The notes: a model not told the origin generated them from the sequence alone. A DNA stretch of 64,000 nucleotides from Burkholderia sp. BCC1644 (GCF_902833225.1 NZ_CADFEI010000004.1:248001-312000); one strand, 5' to 3'. Shown: positions 42,771-51,489, counted from the first letter of the stretch. Translations and numbers: made by a program.

Positions 42771-45545
42771 ATGGTAATCAGACCGTCCACACTCGGGGAC
42801 CTGAAGTTTCGCGATTTGCATGATGCGATCGGCAAGGGCATTTTGCAGCAGGGCCGGCTGTTGATGCTGGACACCCCGCTTGGTAAGAATGCGCTGGTGC
42901 CGTTGCGTGTACGAGGATCGGCCAGAATCGGGCGTGACTACTCGTACACGATCGACGTTGCATCGACGCGCGATGATACAGCGCTGCTGTCGCTGATGCA
43001 CCAGCCTGTCACCCTGCGGATTCAACAGATGACGGCTCCCTTTGCGGTTCCCGTCTATCGTCCGGTCCACGGTTTCGTGCATCGGGTTGCCTATCTTGGT
43101 GGAAATGGCGATCTTTCTACGTACCAGATCGAATTTTCATCGGCACTGGTCTTCCTCGACAAAACCCACAACGAAGAAGGCTGGCTCGAGAAAGACGCGC
43201 GCGAAATCATTTCCGACATACTCGATCGGTATCCGCAATTACGCGGGCAGTATCGTTTCGCGCTGTCGTCCGATCCTGCCAAGCGGTCGTGGTGCAGACA
43301 GAGCGAATCCGATCTTCACTTTGTGAACCGCTTGGCTGAGGTCGAGGGTTGGTATTTCTACTGGGTCCACGAAAACGTTAGCGAAGGCGACGCTCCCAAG
43401 ACGACGCTCGTCATCGTTGATCGCGTGTCGTCGCTTCCCGACGCGAAGTCGGTTGAATTTATCCGCGCGAACGACAGCAACGAGTCTGATGGATTTGCCC
43501 ATTGGGCCTCGGTGCAGACGATGCAGAGCACGCGCTATATGTCGCGCGCATTCGACTACAAGCGCCCGGCGTCCAATTTTGAGGCTGAGAGCGCACTCGC
43601 GGCGACAAGTTATTCAACGGATGAGCGCAACGAGAAAGCTGAGCATAACGTTCCCGATGTGCCGATGACCGTGTATGAGTCGACGGCCTATGGGTATTCC
43701 AGTTCGGACAACGGCGAAGTGCGCGCACAGCGTCGCGTGCAGGTGTGGGATGCGCGGGCAAGCCGATATTTCGGTGTAGGTGGCGTGCGATGGCTCGATG
43801 CCGGTCTACGGTTCGTGTTGAACAACCATCCACGTCACGGAGACGGTGACTCCAAGAAGCGGGAATTTCTGGTGGTCGAGGCGCGATGGTTCATTGAGAA
43901 CAACGTGCCGATCGGTCAGCAGATGGCCGAATTTCCCCAAAGTCTGCGTGCCACATTGGCCGAGCAGCAGGCGATTCATCGCGAACGGTTCAAGACGCCT
44001 GACCATGAGGCAGATGGTTCGGCCGGATTTTTCGTGCTCGAAGTTGAAGCGCAGCCCACGACGGTCGAATTCCGAAGCCCGCTGGATCATACGAAGCCGG
44101 TCATGTCGATTGAGCATGCGCTCGTCGTCACGCCGGACGGCGCTGAGGCATGGACGAACGACCGGAACCAGATCAGGGTGCATTTCGCATGGGATCGCAA
44201 GAACCCACCGGATGCCTTCAACTCCTCTCCGTTGCTGTCGTCGCTTCAATCCGATACCGGGAACGGTTATGGAGCGGTTCACGTTCCGAGGGCGCGTGAA
44301 TGGGTCATCGTCGGTTACTGGAACGGTGACTGTGACAAGCCGTTCGTGCTGGGGCGAATCAACGGCGGTACGACGCCGTCCCAATGGCATTCGAATGCTT
44401 TGCTGTCCGGGTTCAAGTCGGAAGGGTTCGGCAAGACGGGTGCCTACAACTCGTTCGTTCACGACGACTCTACGAATCAAAGCGGGACACGGCTGGTCAG
44501 CTATACCGGCAAGAGCTATGCGGCGCTGACGCAGGGCTACCTGATCAAGCATGACGACAACACACGCGGCCAGTATCTGGGGGCCGGTTTCGTTCTGCAT
44601 GCCGACGAGTTCGGTGCGGTTCGCGCCAGCAAGGGGCTGTCCATCAGTTCGCACTCGAAATCCTACGACGATGAACAAATGAGCGTCGACGAGGCGCGAT
44701 CACAGTTGCAGCAGGCCGGAATGCTGGTCGAATCGCTGTCCAGCGCAAGCACGACCGCTCAGGCGGAATCGTTGCAAACCGGGCAGGATGCGCTCAAGGC
44801 CCTGTCGAAGGACATCCAGCACCCGGTATCGGGTGATACGTCAGGCGGGGTGACGGCGGGCGGCGGTACGGGCAGCGCCAACGGATTTGCGCAGCCGAAC
44901 ATTCTGGTATCGACGCCGAAAGACATTGCACTGGTCGCGGACAACTCGACGCATATCGTGGCCGAGAAAGAGGTCAACGTTGTCAGCAACGAAAACACGT
45001 ACGTCGCAACGGGCAAGTCGCTAGTCGTGGCTGCTGCGGAAAAGGTCAGCTTCTTCGCTCAGAAACTCGGCGCGTTCTTTGTCACGGCGAAAGGTCCGAT
45101 CAAATTGTCGGCCAACACGGACGACGTGAACATCAATGCAGGCAAAGACGTGACCGTAAAGGCCAAGCGCATTGTGCTCGACGCAGATGAAATCATCATC
45201 AAGGCTGGCGGTTCGTACACGAGGTGGGTGGCTGCTGGCATCGAGGATGGTACGCAAGGGCCGCGCACGATCAAATCGGCGTCGCTCAGTCGTCAGGGGC
45301 CGAGTTCGATTGCGCAGCATATGAACAACCTGCCGCAGGCCAAATTCAACGATCCATATGTGCTGCGCGATCGCATCACGGGCGAGGTGCTGAAAAACCA
45401 TCCGTACGAACTTATCCGCGGGGACGGCACACGCCTAACCGGGATGACGAACGAACTGGGGCACGTGGCCGAGCAGAAGAGCGAGGATATCGAGAAGCTT
45501 GCGGTGCGCGCATTGCGGCCGAAGCCGACCGGTCCTGCGGCATGA
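42771..45545 (+). CDS. vgrG: Type VI secretion system tip protein VgrG with C-terminal extension
   Basis: A 924-residue spike protein. Residues about 10-400 are the gp27-like base (LMHQPVTLRIQQM, then FVNRLAEVEGWYFYWVHE). About 400-560 is the gp5 OB region (QIRVHFAWDR, VGYWNGDCDKPFVLGRI). About 640-835 is the DUF2345 beta-helix needle (KDIALVADNSTHIVAEKEV, then VNINAGKDVTVKA). A tail of about 65 residues (NDPYVLRDRITGEVLKNHPY to the end) resembles the transthyretin-like domains that dock effectors. The lipase gene follows directly. The start has AGAAGG upstream. Confidence 0.93.
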   Translation: MVIRPSTLGDLKFRDLHDAIGKGILQQGRLLMLDTPLGKNALVPLRVRGSARIGRDYSYTIDVASTRDDTALLSLMHQPVTLRIQQMTAPFAVPVYRPVHGFVHRVAYLGGNGDLSTYQIEFSSALVFLDKTHNEEGWLEKDAREIISDILDRYPQLRGQYRFALSSDPAKRSWCRQSESDLHFVNRLAEVEGWYFYWVHENVSEGDAPKTTLVIVDRVSSLPDAKSVEFIRANDSNESDGFAHWASVQTMQSTRYMSRAFDYKRPASNFEAESALAATSYSTDERNEKAEHNVPDVPMTVYESTAYGYSSSDNGEVRAQRRVQVWDARASRYFGVGGVRWLDAGLRFVLNNHPRHGDGDSKKREFLVVEARWFIENNVPIGQQMAEFPQSLRATLAEQQAIHRERFKTPDHEADGSAGFFVLEVEAQPTTVEFRSPLDHTKPVMSIEHALVVTPDGAEAWTNDRNQIRVHFAWDRKNPPDAFNSSPLLSSLQSDTGNGYGAVHVPRAREWVIVGYWNGDCDKPFVLGRINGGTTPSQWHSNALLSGFKSEGFGKTGAYNSFVHDDSTNQSGTRLVSYTGKSYAALTQGYLIKHDDNTRGQYLGAGFVLHADEFGAVRASKGLSISSHSKSYDDEQMSVDEARSQLQQAGMLVESLSSASTTAQAESLQTGQDALKALSKDIQHPVSGDTSGGVTAGGGTGSANGFAQPNILVSTPKDIALVADNSTHIVAEKEVNVVSNENTYVATGKSLVVAAAEKVSFFAQKLGAFFVTAKGPIKLSANTDDVNINAGKDVTVKAKRIVLDADEIIIKAGGSYTRWVAAGIEDGTQGPRTIKSASLSRQGPSSIAQHMNNLPQAKFNDPYVLRDRITGEVLKNHPYELIRGDGTRLTGMTNELGHVAEQKSEDIEKLAVRALRPKPTGPAA

Positions 45546-45580
45546 ATCCGATAACCGATGGTCGAATCTGAAGAACGACG

Positions 45581-47524
45581 ATGAGTGAAAACACAGAACA
45601 ATCCGGCGGCGGATCGCCGTTCAGTGACGATGCCGAGAACGAAGTCGTCCAGCAGGCTGGTCGCACGGACAAGGACGGGGCGTCGGTCGGGCATTTTACA
45701 TTGACTCCGGCGAGTGACACGCGCTCCAAAGAACTGCTGTGCGACGTGCGGCCAATCATTCCGGTGATCTTCCTGCCAGGCGTGATGGGATCGCCGTTGA
45801 TGAACACCGACACCGGTGACGAGATGTTCTTTGCGCCGGAGACGGACGGCCTATTGGGGAAGGCGGGCGCATTGCCCGCACTGATCGGCCTGTGGTTCAA
45901 GGGCGCGTCCACGCGAGAAACGCGGTTCGACCCGACTAAGGCCGCCGTGACACCGTTCGGGCCGGTCAGTGCTGGCAAGCACGAAAAGGATGACGACCCG
46001 AACCAGTACGTGGACGAGAAGGAGGCCATTCGGCGGGGTTGGGGCTCGGTGTATCGGTCGAGCTATCAGCCGATGTTGGCGTGGCTACAGGAGCAACTGA
46101 ACGAGCCGATGCATCTGGGGAAGCATAAAGGGCCGTGGATTCAAGGCGACCCTGACGGCGAGAAGTGGGCGCTCAAGCCACTGCTGGACACCGAGCCTTC
46201 CGACTATGGAGCGATCGACGCCGGCGCGCAACACCGTGGGCAGGCGATCACGAAAGATTCGGAAGTATTCAAGCACTTCATGAAATACCAGTACCGAGTG
46301 TACGCGATCGGCTACAACTGGCTGCAATCGAATGAAAAATCGGCGCAAGAGGTGATTAATGGTTCGAATTTCACGGACAAGAAGACCGGCAAGGTCACGC
46401 GCCTGATGGGCATCAAGGAGATCATCGACGAGAATCATAGCGGCAAGGCGATCATACTCACGCACTCGATGGGTGGGCTAGTTGCACGGATGGCGATCGC
46501 CATGCACGGCGGAGCGGGCCTAATGCACGGCGTGTTCCACAACGTGCTACCAGCGACCGGGGCGCCAATCGCGGCGAAGCGGTTCCGCACTGGTGGCGGC
46601 AGCGAGGGCGGGGTGAACGGTTTTATCAACGGCGCCTTGCTCGGGAGCAATGCAGACGAGTTTGTGGCGGTGGCCGCGAATGCGCCGGGGCCACTTGAGC
46701 TGTTGCCGATGCCGGATTACCACAACGGTGAGGCATGGTGGATTTTTTCGCCGCTCAACGGTGATCCGGTAATGAAGCTGCCGCAGCAGGGCGATGTGTA
46801 CAACGAGATTTATATTAATCCGAAGTGGTACGGATTAGTACCCGAGCAATCTATTTCGCTCCTCGATCCGGCTGGCATTGTCCAAAAGCGGCTCGACAAG
46901 CAGCCGGTGAAAACGACCGTGTCTGAGAACTTTGCAAAAACAATGCTTTTTGTTGTGCGCAATCAGGAGAAAATAAAAGATAAATACCATGACAAAACAT
47001 ACGTAGCATATGGGGATGGCGCGCTGACGCCCAAGGCATCAACCGCATCGAGCGATGGGCACGACAAACCTAAGATCGAGAAAAGCGAGAAGCTTGACGA
47101 TTTGTTGGCATGGGGCACGGTGATCTGGAAGGGGAATATACCGCCCGGCGTAACGGAGGAAGAACTGCGCGCCGCGCGGTTCCTGGGTGAGAAACACGAC
47201 GATTCCCACACCGGCACGCTGCGCGTGCACCTGGACTCACGCAACGTTACGGTCGAATTTGAGGTGCAGAAAGTAGCGAAGCTGCCGCCTGGCAGCGACG
47301 CCCCCGATCCCAAAAAAAATGGCATCGTACCAGGTGACGGAACGGTGCCGGTCTGGTCTGCTGAAGCTCCCGCACACAGTGCGGAGGGAGGCGCGGCCCA
47401 CGGCGTACAAATGGTGTTTGACCAAGGAGGCTATGTGCACCAAGAAAGCTATAACCATCCATGGGCGCGCTGGGCGCTTCTCTACAGCATCGTGCAAATC
47501 GCGCAGGATGCACAGTCATGCTGA
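45581..47524 (+). CDS. T6SS phospholipase/lipase effector (Tle type)
   Basis: A 647-residue alpha/beta hydrolase without signal peptide, as expected for a VgrG-delivered effector. PVIFLPGVMGSPL is the first strand and oxyanion region, also seen in LCAT/PGAP1 lipases. The nucleophile elbow is THSMGG with Ser296. GDGTVP (Asp586) and His626 in NHPWARW are candidate acid and base. It probably hydrolyses phospholipids in the rival's membrane. The next gene encodes a Tli4-like immunity protein, which suggests Tle4, but the exact Tle family is not settled. Third-position GC drops from about 46780 onward. Confidence 0.85.
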   Translation: MSENTEQSGGGSPFSDDAENEVVQQAGRTDKDGASVGHFTLTPASDTRSKELLCDVRPIIPVIFLPGVMGSPLMNTDTGDEMFFAPETDGLLGKAGALPALIGLWFKGASTRETRFDPTKAAVTPFGPVSAGKHEKDDDPNQYVDEKEAIRRGWGSVYRSSYQPMLAWLQEQLNEPMHLGKHKGPWIQGDPDGEKWALKPLLDTEPSDYGAIDAGAQHRGQAITKDSEVFKHFMKYQYRVYAIGYNWLQSNEKSAQEVINGSNFTDKKTGKVTRLMGIKEIIDENHSGKAIILTHSMGGLVARMAIAMHGGAGLMHGVFHNVLPATGAPIAAKRFRTGGGSEGGVNGFINGALLGSNADEFVAVAANAPGPLELLPMPDYHNGEAWWIFSPLNGDPVMKLPQQGDVYNEIYINPKWYGLVPEQSISLLDPAGIVQKRLDKQPVKTTVSENFAKTMLFVVRNQEKIKDKYHDKTYVAYGDGALTPKASTASSDGHDKPKIEKSEKLDDLLAWGTVIWKGNIPPGVTEEELRAARFLGEKHDDSHTGTLRVHLDSRNVTVEFEVQKVAKLPPGSDAPDPKKNGIVPGDGTVPVWSAEAPAHSAEGGAAHGVQMVFDQGGYVHQESYNHPWARWALLYSIVQIAQDAQSC

Positions 47525-48558
47525 GGCGTTTTGGGCGACTCCTGTTTTTGGTGGCGGGCGTGTGCGCCTGTTCGATAACGTTTTCGGGTGAACCGACTAT
47601 GACGAATCCTTTGTTTTCCAAGTCGCGCCCGTGGTGCATCGGCCGCTTCGTGTTCGACCGGCCAGTGGCAAGTAAAATCACGAATCAACGATATGCATTT
47701 TGGGGGGACAAACTAGAGACGCAGCACAACGCATCTCCGGGCGAATATCAAGCTAAAGTTGACGCAGCGGAAAAGAAATATCGCACTGAAAGACGCTTTG
47801 ATCCTGCAAATCCAAGAAATCAATCGGGGCCTGTTTGGCTTGAGAAAGTATTTTCTCCGACAAAGACTTCAAAGGTTTTCGCTTATCAAGAAGGAATCGC
47901 AAAAGCTGCGAAGTTGCCTTTTGATACGGATGGTTATATTTACGAGAACAACACCTTGTTCCATACGACCGGGTCAGTTGGCTCAGGTGGTTTAGACAAG
48001 TTCGAGCCTGTTTACACCGATCTCTACCGTCGCATCAAAGCACGCGATAACTGGTCGGTGCCGACGGAGTCGGGATTCTGCTTCGACGGCGGAATTGCCA
48101 CGGGGTCGTCAACCTACACCGAGGAAGTCAGCCAGTCGTTCGCACTGATGCCGGGACGGCCTGCTCTGCTGGTGATTCAGATGCGGGATTCAGTCGACGT
48201 CGACCAGAAAGAACCGCTGACCAAGACACTGCCCGCCCTGCGTGCGCAGATGGATCGCGTGTCGAGCGGGAGCTACCGGATTCTGCGGCAAGGCAAGCAC
48301 ACGGTGGCCGGGATGGATGCCGAGGAAGTCCTGTTTGCACTGAAGGAAGGTGAGATCACATCCTACCGCTTCTACCTGCTTGCGCCGGGCGATCCGAGCA
48401 CGCTGGCGAAACCGCATACCGCTATTCAATTGCTGTTGGGTGCACCCAGTCCCGACCTGTCGCCCGACCAGGCAAGCTCGCCGGTGGACGAGGCCGGTGC
48501 ACTGCAAACATGGGATACGCTGCTGAACAGCCTTCGGCTGCGGCCGGGCGCGGTTTGA
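47518..48558 (+). CDS. Tli4-like immunity lipoprotein
   Basis: A 346-residue protein whose start overlaps the effector stop by 7 bp. The leader MLRRFGRLLFLVAGVCAC ends in a plausible lipobox with acylated Cys18, placing it in the periplasm where the lipase acts. The PWCIGRFVFDRP segment and later LLVIQMRDS resemble the Tli4 family, known to bind and neutralise Tle4 lipases. The first half (47640-48010) is clearly AT-richer than the second, suggesting mosaic origin. Tight overlap with the toxin gene assures joint synthesis. Confidence 0.82.
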   Translation: MLRRFGRLLFLVAGVCACSITFSGEPTMTNPLFSKSRPWCIGRFVFDRPVASKITNQRYAFWGDKLETQHNASPGEYQAKVDAAEKKYRTERRFDPANPRNQSGPVWLEKVFSPTKTSKVFAYQEGIAKAAKLPFDTDGYIYENNTLFHTTGSVGSGGLDKFEPVYTDLYRRIKARDNWSVPTESGFCFDGGIATGSSTYTEEVSQSFALMPGRPALLVIQMRDSVDVDQKEPLTKTLPALRAQMDRVSSGSYRILRQGKHTVAGMDAEEVLFALKEGEITSYRFYLLAPGDPSTLAKPHTAIQLLLGAPSPDLSPDQASSPVDEAGALQTWDTLLNSLRLRPGAV

Positions 48559-48569
48559 GCGAGGGTGTG

Positions 48570-48857
48570 ATGCGACGCTATGACATTGTGAAGGGTGACA
48601 CGACGACAGTCGGAGGCATCGTACAGGGCGGCGATGGACAGGACATGCTGCTCGGCCGCGAGCAGGCATATGAACACGATCCGGTGTGGTGCCCGGTGTG
48701 CAAGATCGTCGGCGTGATAGTGTGTGACGGACCACGCCATTCGAGCACCGGGCCGGATGGTCGGCAGTCGGCGTTGAGCGACGATCTCTGTCGCTGCGCA
48801 TGTCCGACACCTCCGAAACTAGTGGCGTCGCAGTCGGTATCGTACGTCGAGGTCTGA
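48570..48857 (+). CDS. PAAR-domain spike-tip protein
   Basis: A 95-residue protein of the PAAR family that sharpens the VgrG trimer. Visible hallmarks are TTTVGGIVQGGDG near the start, the CPVCK pair with GVIVCDGPRHS, and the C-terminal ALSDDLCRCACPTPPKLVASQ. Cysteines and a histidine would bind the structural metal. It has no toxin extension, so the cargo is the separate lipase. ATG 48570 is taken; GTG 48567 abuts it. It lies 11 bp after the immunity gene. Confidence 0.85.
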   Translation: MRRYDIVKGDTTTVGGIVQGGDGQDMLLGREQAYEHDPVWCPVCKIVGVIVCDGPRHSSTGPDGRQSALSDDLCRCACPTPPKLVASQSVSYVEV

Positions 48858-48983
48858 ACGGTTGGTGATTCGAACGGAATATTGAACGACGTCCCCTATC
48901 TCTCCGTTCCCGGCACTGGGCCGATATCGTGGTGCTAGACGCCTTCTCCTTTTCTACTCCATTGGTAGCGAAGCCCCGTTTCC

Positions 48984-49538
48984 GTGACAACCCGTGACGA
49001 GCGATTCGCAATGCTTCAGGATTACCTCACGGACGCGGGCTTCGTGTTGCTCGAGCGCAAGTGGCATAGCGTGCATCATCAGTACCGGTTCCGCTGCGTA
49101 GACAAGCACGTTTCCACGATGTCTGGTGCGAGTTTTATGCTCAGGGTGCGCGGGCAGGGTGGGTCATTAATCTGCCATCAGTGCCGGGTCAAGCAGACGC
49201 TGGCTTGCCTTCACGATATCGCCCTTCAAGCAGGAGGTCAGTGCCTGAGCAAGCGGTATCGTGGAAAAAATGCGCACTACCGCTTTGTCTGTGCCGCACG
49301 TCACAAATTCGAAGCCACAGCCGGATCAGTTCTGACGGGGCACTGGTGTGCAAAGTGCTCGACGGAACGACGAGCTGAGCGTCGTCGATATCAAGGTGGA
49401 CTGAAACCGATACAGGATCGTGCGCAAGGGCGTGGCGGAGAATGCCTGTCGACCATCTATGACGGGAGAATGGCGAAGTATCGATTTCGATGCGTCTGCT
49501 GGCGCTCGAGATGCCCGACGCAATCCCATATCATTTGA
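48984..49538 (+). pseudogene. Zinc-ribbon repeat protein, truncated at the 3' end
   Basis: A 184-residue frame containing about three copies of a 50-residue unit of the pattern YRFxC...H...CxxC: LICHQC ends the first, HWCAKC ends the second, and the third (AKYRFRC) loses its end where the frame turns into unrelated sequence. Similar zinc-ribbon modules (DUF4379-like) occur in nuclease-associated proteins. Just downstream in another frame is an HNH remnant, so the two may derive from one former gene or a deletion fusion. Function unknown. Confidence 0.5.
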
Positions 49539-49756
49539 ACTGGAAGGTATCCGAGACCCACCAGGCATTTTGGCATCTCTGCGCGACAATCGATCACGTC
49601 GTACCAGTCGGCACGGACGATGAAAAGGCGGCGCTGGATCGGGATAGGACGGCGTGCCATCGGGTGCGATTCCTTATGGAAATCGCTCCAGATGGTAGCA
49701 ATGGAGTAGCGATGCGGCTGGATGCGACAAAAGAAAAAGGGGTTAGCATCAGCTAA
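49490..49756 (+). pseudogene. HNH endonuclease remnant abutting the island edge
   Basis: The frame holds PDAIPYHLNWKVSETHQAFW and the HNH core TIDHVVPVG (49586-49612), but lacks the preceding CxxC pair and the downstream Asn and second CxxC of a working HNH nuclease. Its stop codon falls on the first bases of the right attachment repeat. It is probably a leftover eroded by recombination at the island end. Confidence 0.5.
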
Positions 49757-49760
49757 CCCC
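49734..49760 (-). terminator. Terminator of tRNA-Pro
   Basis: A perfect 9-bp stem GGGGTTAGC / GCTAACCCC, ATCA loop, with five A on the plus-strand left side. On the minus strand it lies just past the tRNA 3' end. The outer arm lies in island DNA, the inner arm in the repeat. Confidence 0.8.
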
Positions 49761-49816
49761 TTGATTCCTTGGTCGGAGCGATAGGATTCGAACCTACGAC
49801 CCTCTGATCCCAAATC
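49754..49816 (-). repeat. Right attachment repeat
   Basis: 63 bp identical to 41190-41252. It overlaps the intact tRNA-Pro (49770-49846) from the 3' end to the anticodon arm. Confidence 0.9.
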
Positions 49817-49846
49817 AGATGCGCTACCAGGCTGCGCTACGCTCCG
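49770..49846 (-). tRNA. tRNA-Pro (anticodon TGG)
   Basis: 77 nt including encoded CCA. Acceptor CGGAGCG / CGCTCCG, D-arm, anticodon stem CTGAT / ATCAG around loop TTTGGGA, T-loop TTCGAAT. The gene is the integration target of the neighbouring island and is kept intact by it. Confidence 0.95.
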
Positions 49847-49857
49847 ACGAGCCAAAG

Positions 49858-49887
49858 ATTATATCGGTACGTGCCAGATTAGGTCAA
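49858..49887 (-). promoter_or_regulatory. Promoter of tRNA-Pro
   Basis: On the minus strand TTGACC (49882-49887), an 18-bp spacer and a perfect TATAAT (49858-49863), 11 bp before the tRNA. It lies outside the island. Confidence 0.8.
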
Positions 49888-50007
49888 TCGCAATATGCGG
49901 GTAAATGCCGCGGCGGTGAACCGCCGCGATTTGCGACAATTTGCGCGGTAATCGGCCGTACCCGTGTGCATGTGCGCGCGGACGCTCGCCGAAGCAAGGA
50001 GAACATC

Positions 50008-50469
50008 ATGATGAACCTGATCCTGTGGCGTCACGCCGAAGCCGAAGACTACGCGGCGAGCGATCTCGCGCGCCAGCTGACCGTTCGTGGCCGCAAGGAC
50101 GCGCAGGCGATGGCCAAATGGCTGCGCAGCAGGCTCGAGACGAATAGCGTGATCCTCGCGAGCCCGGCGGCCCGTACCGTGCAGACGGTCGAGGCGCTGA
50201 CCGATCAGTACCGTACCGTCGATGCGCTCGCACCGGGCGGCAGCGTCGACGACGTGCTCGAAGCGGCAGGCTGGCCGGAAGGCATCGCGCCGACGGTCGT
50301 GATCGTCGGACACCAGCCGACGCTCGGCAGCGTCGCCGCGCAATTGATCGCCGGCAGCGACGACAGCTGGAGCGTCAAGAAGGGGGGAATCGTGTGGTTG
50401 GCGAGCCGCACGCGTGACGGTAGCCGGCAGGCCGTATTGCGCGCGGTATTGACGCCGGAACTGGTGTGA
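50008..50469 (+). CDS. sixA: Phosphohistidine phosphatase SixA
   Basis: A 153-residue histidine-phosphatase-superfamily protein with the catalytic RH motif in LILWRHAEAED, the second conserved arginine in SPAARTVQTVEAL, and the C-terminal His in VVIVGHQPTLG. It removes phosphate from phosphohistidine, for example on HPt domains or the nitrogen phosphotransferase system. ATG 50008 lies six bases after AAGGAG; a second ATG follows at once. Confidence 0.88.
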   Translation: MMNLILWRHAEAEDYAASDLARQLTVRGRKDAQAMAKWLRSRLETNSVILASPAARTVQTVEALTDQYRTVDALAPGGSVDDVLEAAGWPEGIAPTVVIVGHQPTLGSVAAQLIAGSDDSWSVKKGGIVWLASRTRDGSRQAVLRAVLTPELV

Positions 50470-50639
50470 AGCCCGGCTGAATGGGTTTGAAGGGATTCAT
50501 CATACGGTTTCGCAAGCTTTCTGCTAAAGTCAATTCGGCGACACGTCATTGAAAGGACACGGTCGTGCCACATAACGGTCACGGCCGATTACTACATTGG
50601 CGGGCATGTCGCCTTATTCCTTACGACCAGGAAAGCCTG

Positions 50640-51446
50640 ATGCGAGAACTGCCGACGCCTACGCTCCCTTTTGCCTCGCTGCCCCTCGACACGTCGCGGC
50701 GCCACCTGCCGCGCGCCAGTGAAACCGTCACATCGGAGTATCGCCTGCGCGCCGCATGGGCGCGCACGGAAGACGAATTGCGCGAAGCCCAGCGCCTGCG
50801 CTACAGCGTGTTCGCCGAAGAGATGGGCGCGCAGGTCAGCGGCCCGTCCGGTCTCGACGTCGATCCGTTCGACGCATACTGCGACCACCTGCTGGTTCGC
50901 GATCTCGACACGTTGAAAGTCGTCGGCACGTACCGCGTGCTGCCGCCGCACCAGGCGGCGCGCGTCGGCCGCCTGTACGCCGAAGGCGAATTCGATCTGT
51001 CGCGCCTCACGCACCTGCGCGGCAAGATGGTCGAGGTTGGCCGCTCGTGCGTGCACAGCGACTACCGCAGCGGCGCCGTCATCATGGCGCTGTGGGGCGG
51101 CCTCGGCGCATACATGATGCAGAACGGCTACGAGACGATGCTCGGCTGCGCGAGCGTGTCGATGGCCGATGGTGGCCACTATGCGGCGAACCTGTACCAG
51201 TCGCTGTCGGCCGGCTCGCTGACGGCGCCCGAATATCGCGCGTTCCCGCACACGGCACTGCCGGTCGACGAACTGCAAACGGGTACCGTCGTCGCGCCGC
51301 CGCCGCTGATCAAGGGCTACCTGCGCCTCGGTGCGAAGATCTGCGGCGCACCGGCCTGGGATCCCGACTTCAACTGCGCGGATTTCCTGACGCTGTTCCG
51401 CCTGTCCGACATCAACGCGCGCTACGCCCGCCACTTCCTGGGCTGA
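50640..51446 (+). CDS. olsB: L-ornithine N-alpha-acyltransferase (ornithine lipid synthesis)
   Basis: A 268-residue OlsB/GNAT-type acyltransferase that joins a 3-hydroxyacyl group from ACP to ornithine to give lyso-ornithine lipid. The core has EAQRLRYSVFAEEMGA, RDLDTLKVVGTYRVLPP and VEVGRSCVHSDYRSGAVI, typical of the family. The start MRELPTPTLPF at 50640 follows AGGAAAG; an in-frame GTG at 50565 would add 25 residues. An inverted repeat at 51490-51525 ends the transcript. Confidence 0.85.
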   Translation: MRELPTPTLPFASLPLDTSRRHLPRASETVTSEYRLRAAWARTEDELREAQRLRYSVFAEEMGAQVSGPSGLDVDPFDAYCDHLLVRDLDTLKVVGTYRVLPPHQAARVGRLYAEGEFDLSRLTHLRGKMVEVGRSCVHSDYRSGAVIMALWGGLGAYMMQNGYETMLGCASVSMADGGHYAANLYQSLSAGSLTAPEYRAFPHTALPVDELQTGTVVAPPPLIKGYLRLGAKICGAPAWDPDFNCADFLTLFRLSDINARYARHFLG

Positions 51447-51489
51447 GCCGTCTGAACCACGTCGCGCCCGTTGCGGGCGCGCGCAAACG

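Larger units (their letters stand above)
41190..49816. mobile_element. Genomic island integrated in tRNA-Pro, carrying a T6SS cargo module
   Basis: Bounded by a perfect 63-bp direct repeat (41190-41252 and 49754-49816) that includes the 3' portion of tRNA-Pro. The right copy belongs to the intact tRNA; the left is a truncated tRNA. The 8.5 kb between have visibly lower GC and weaker codon bias than both flanks in several stretches. Contents: integrase stub, serine-recombinase tail, frameshifted gene, vgrG, lipase effector, immunity lipoprotein, PAAR, zinc-ribbon and HNH remnants. With no intact recombinase, the element looks fixed. Confidence 0.88.

Noticed and set aside
50520..50575. Pho box before olsB
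   Set aside because: GTCA-like words occur but not in the 11-bp phasing seen before pstS and ppk.
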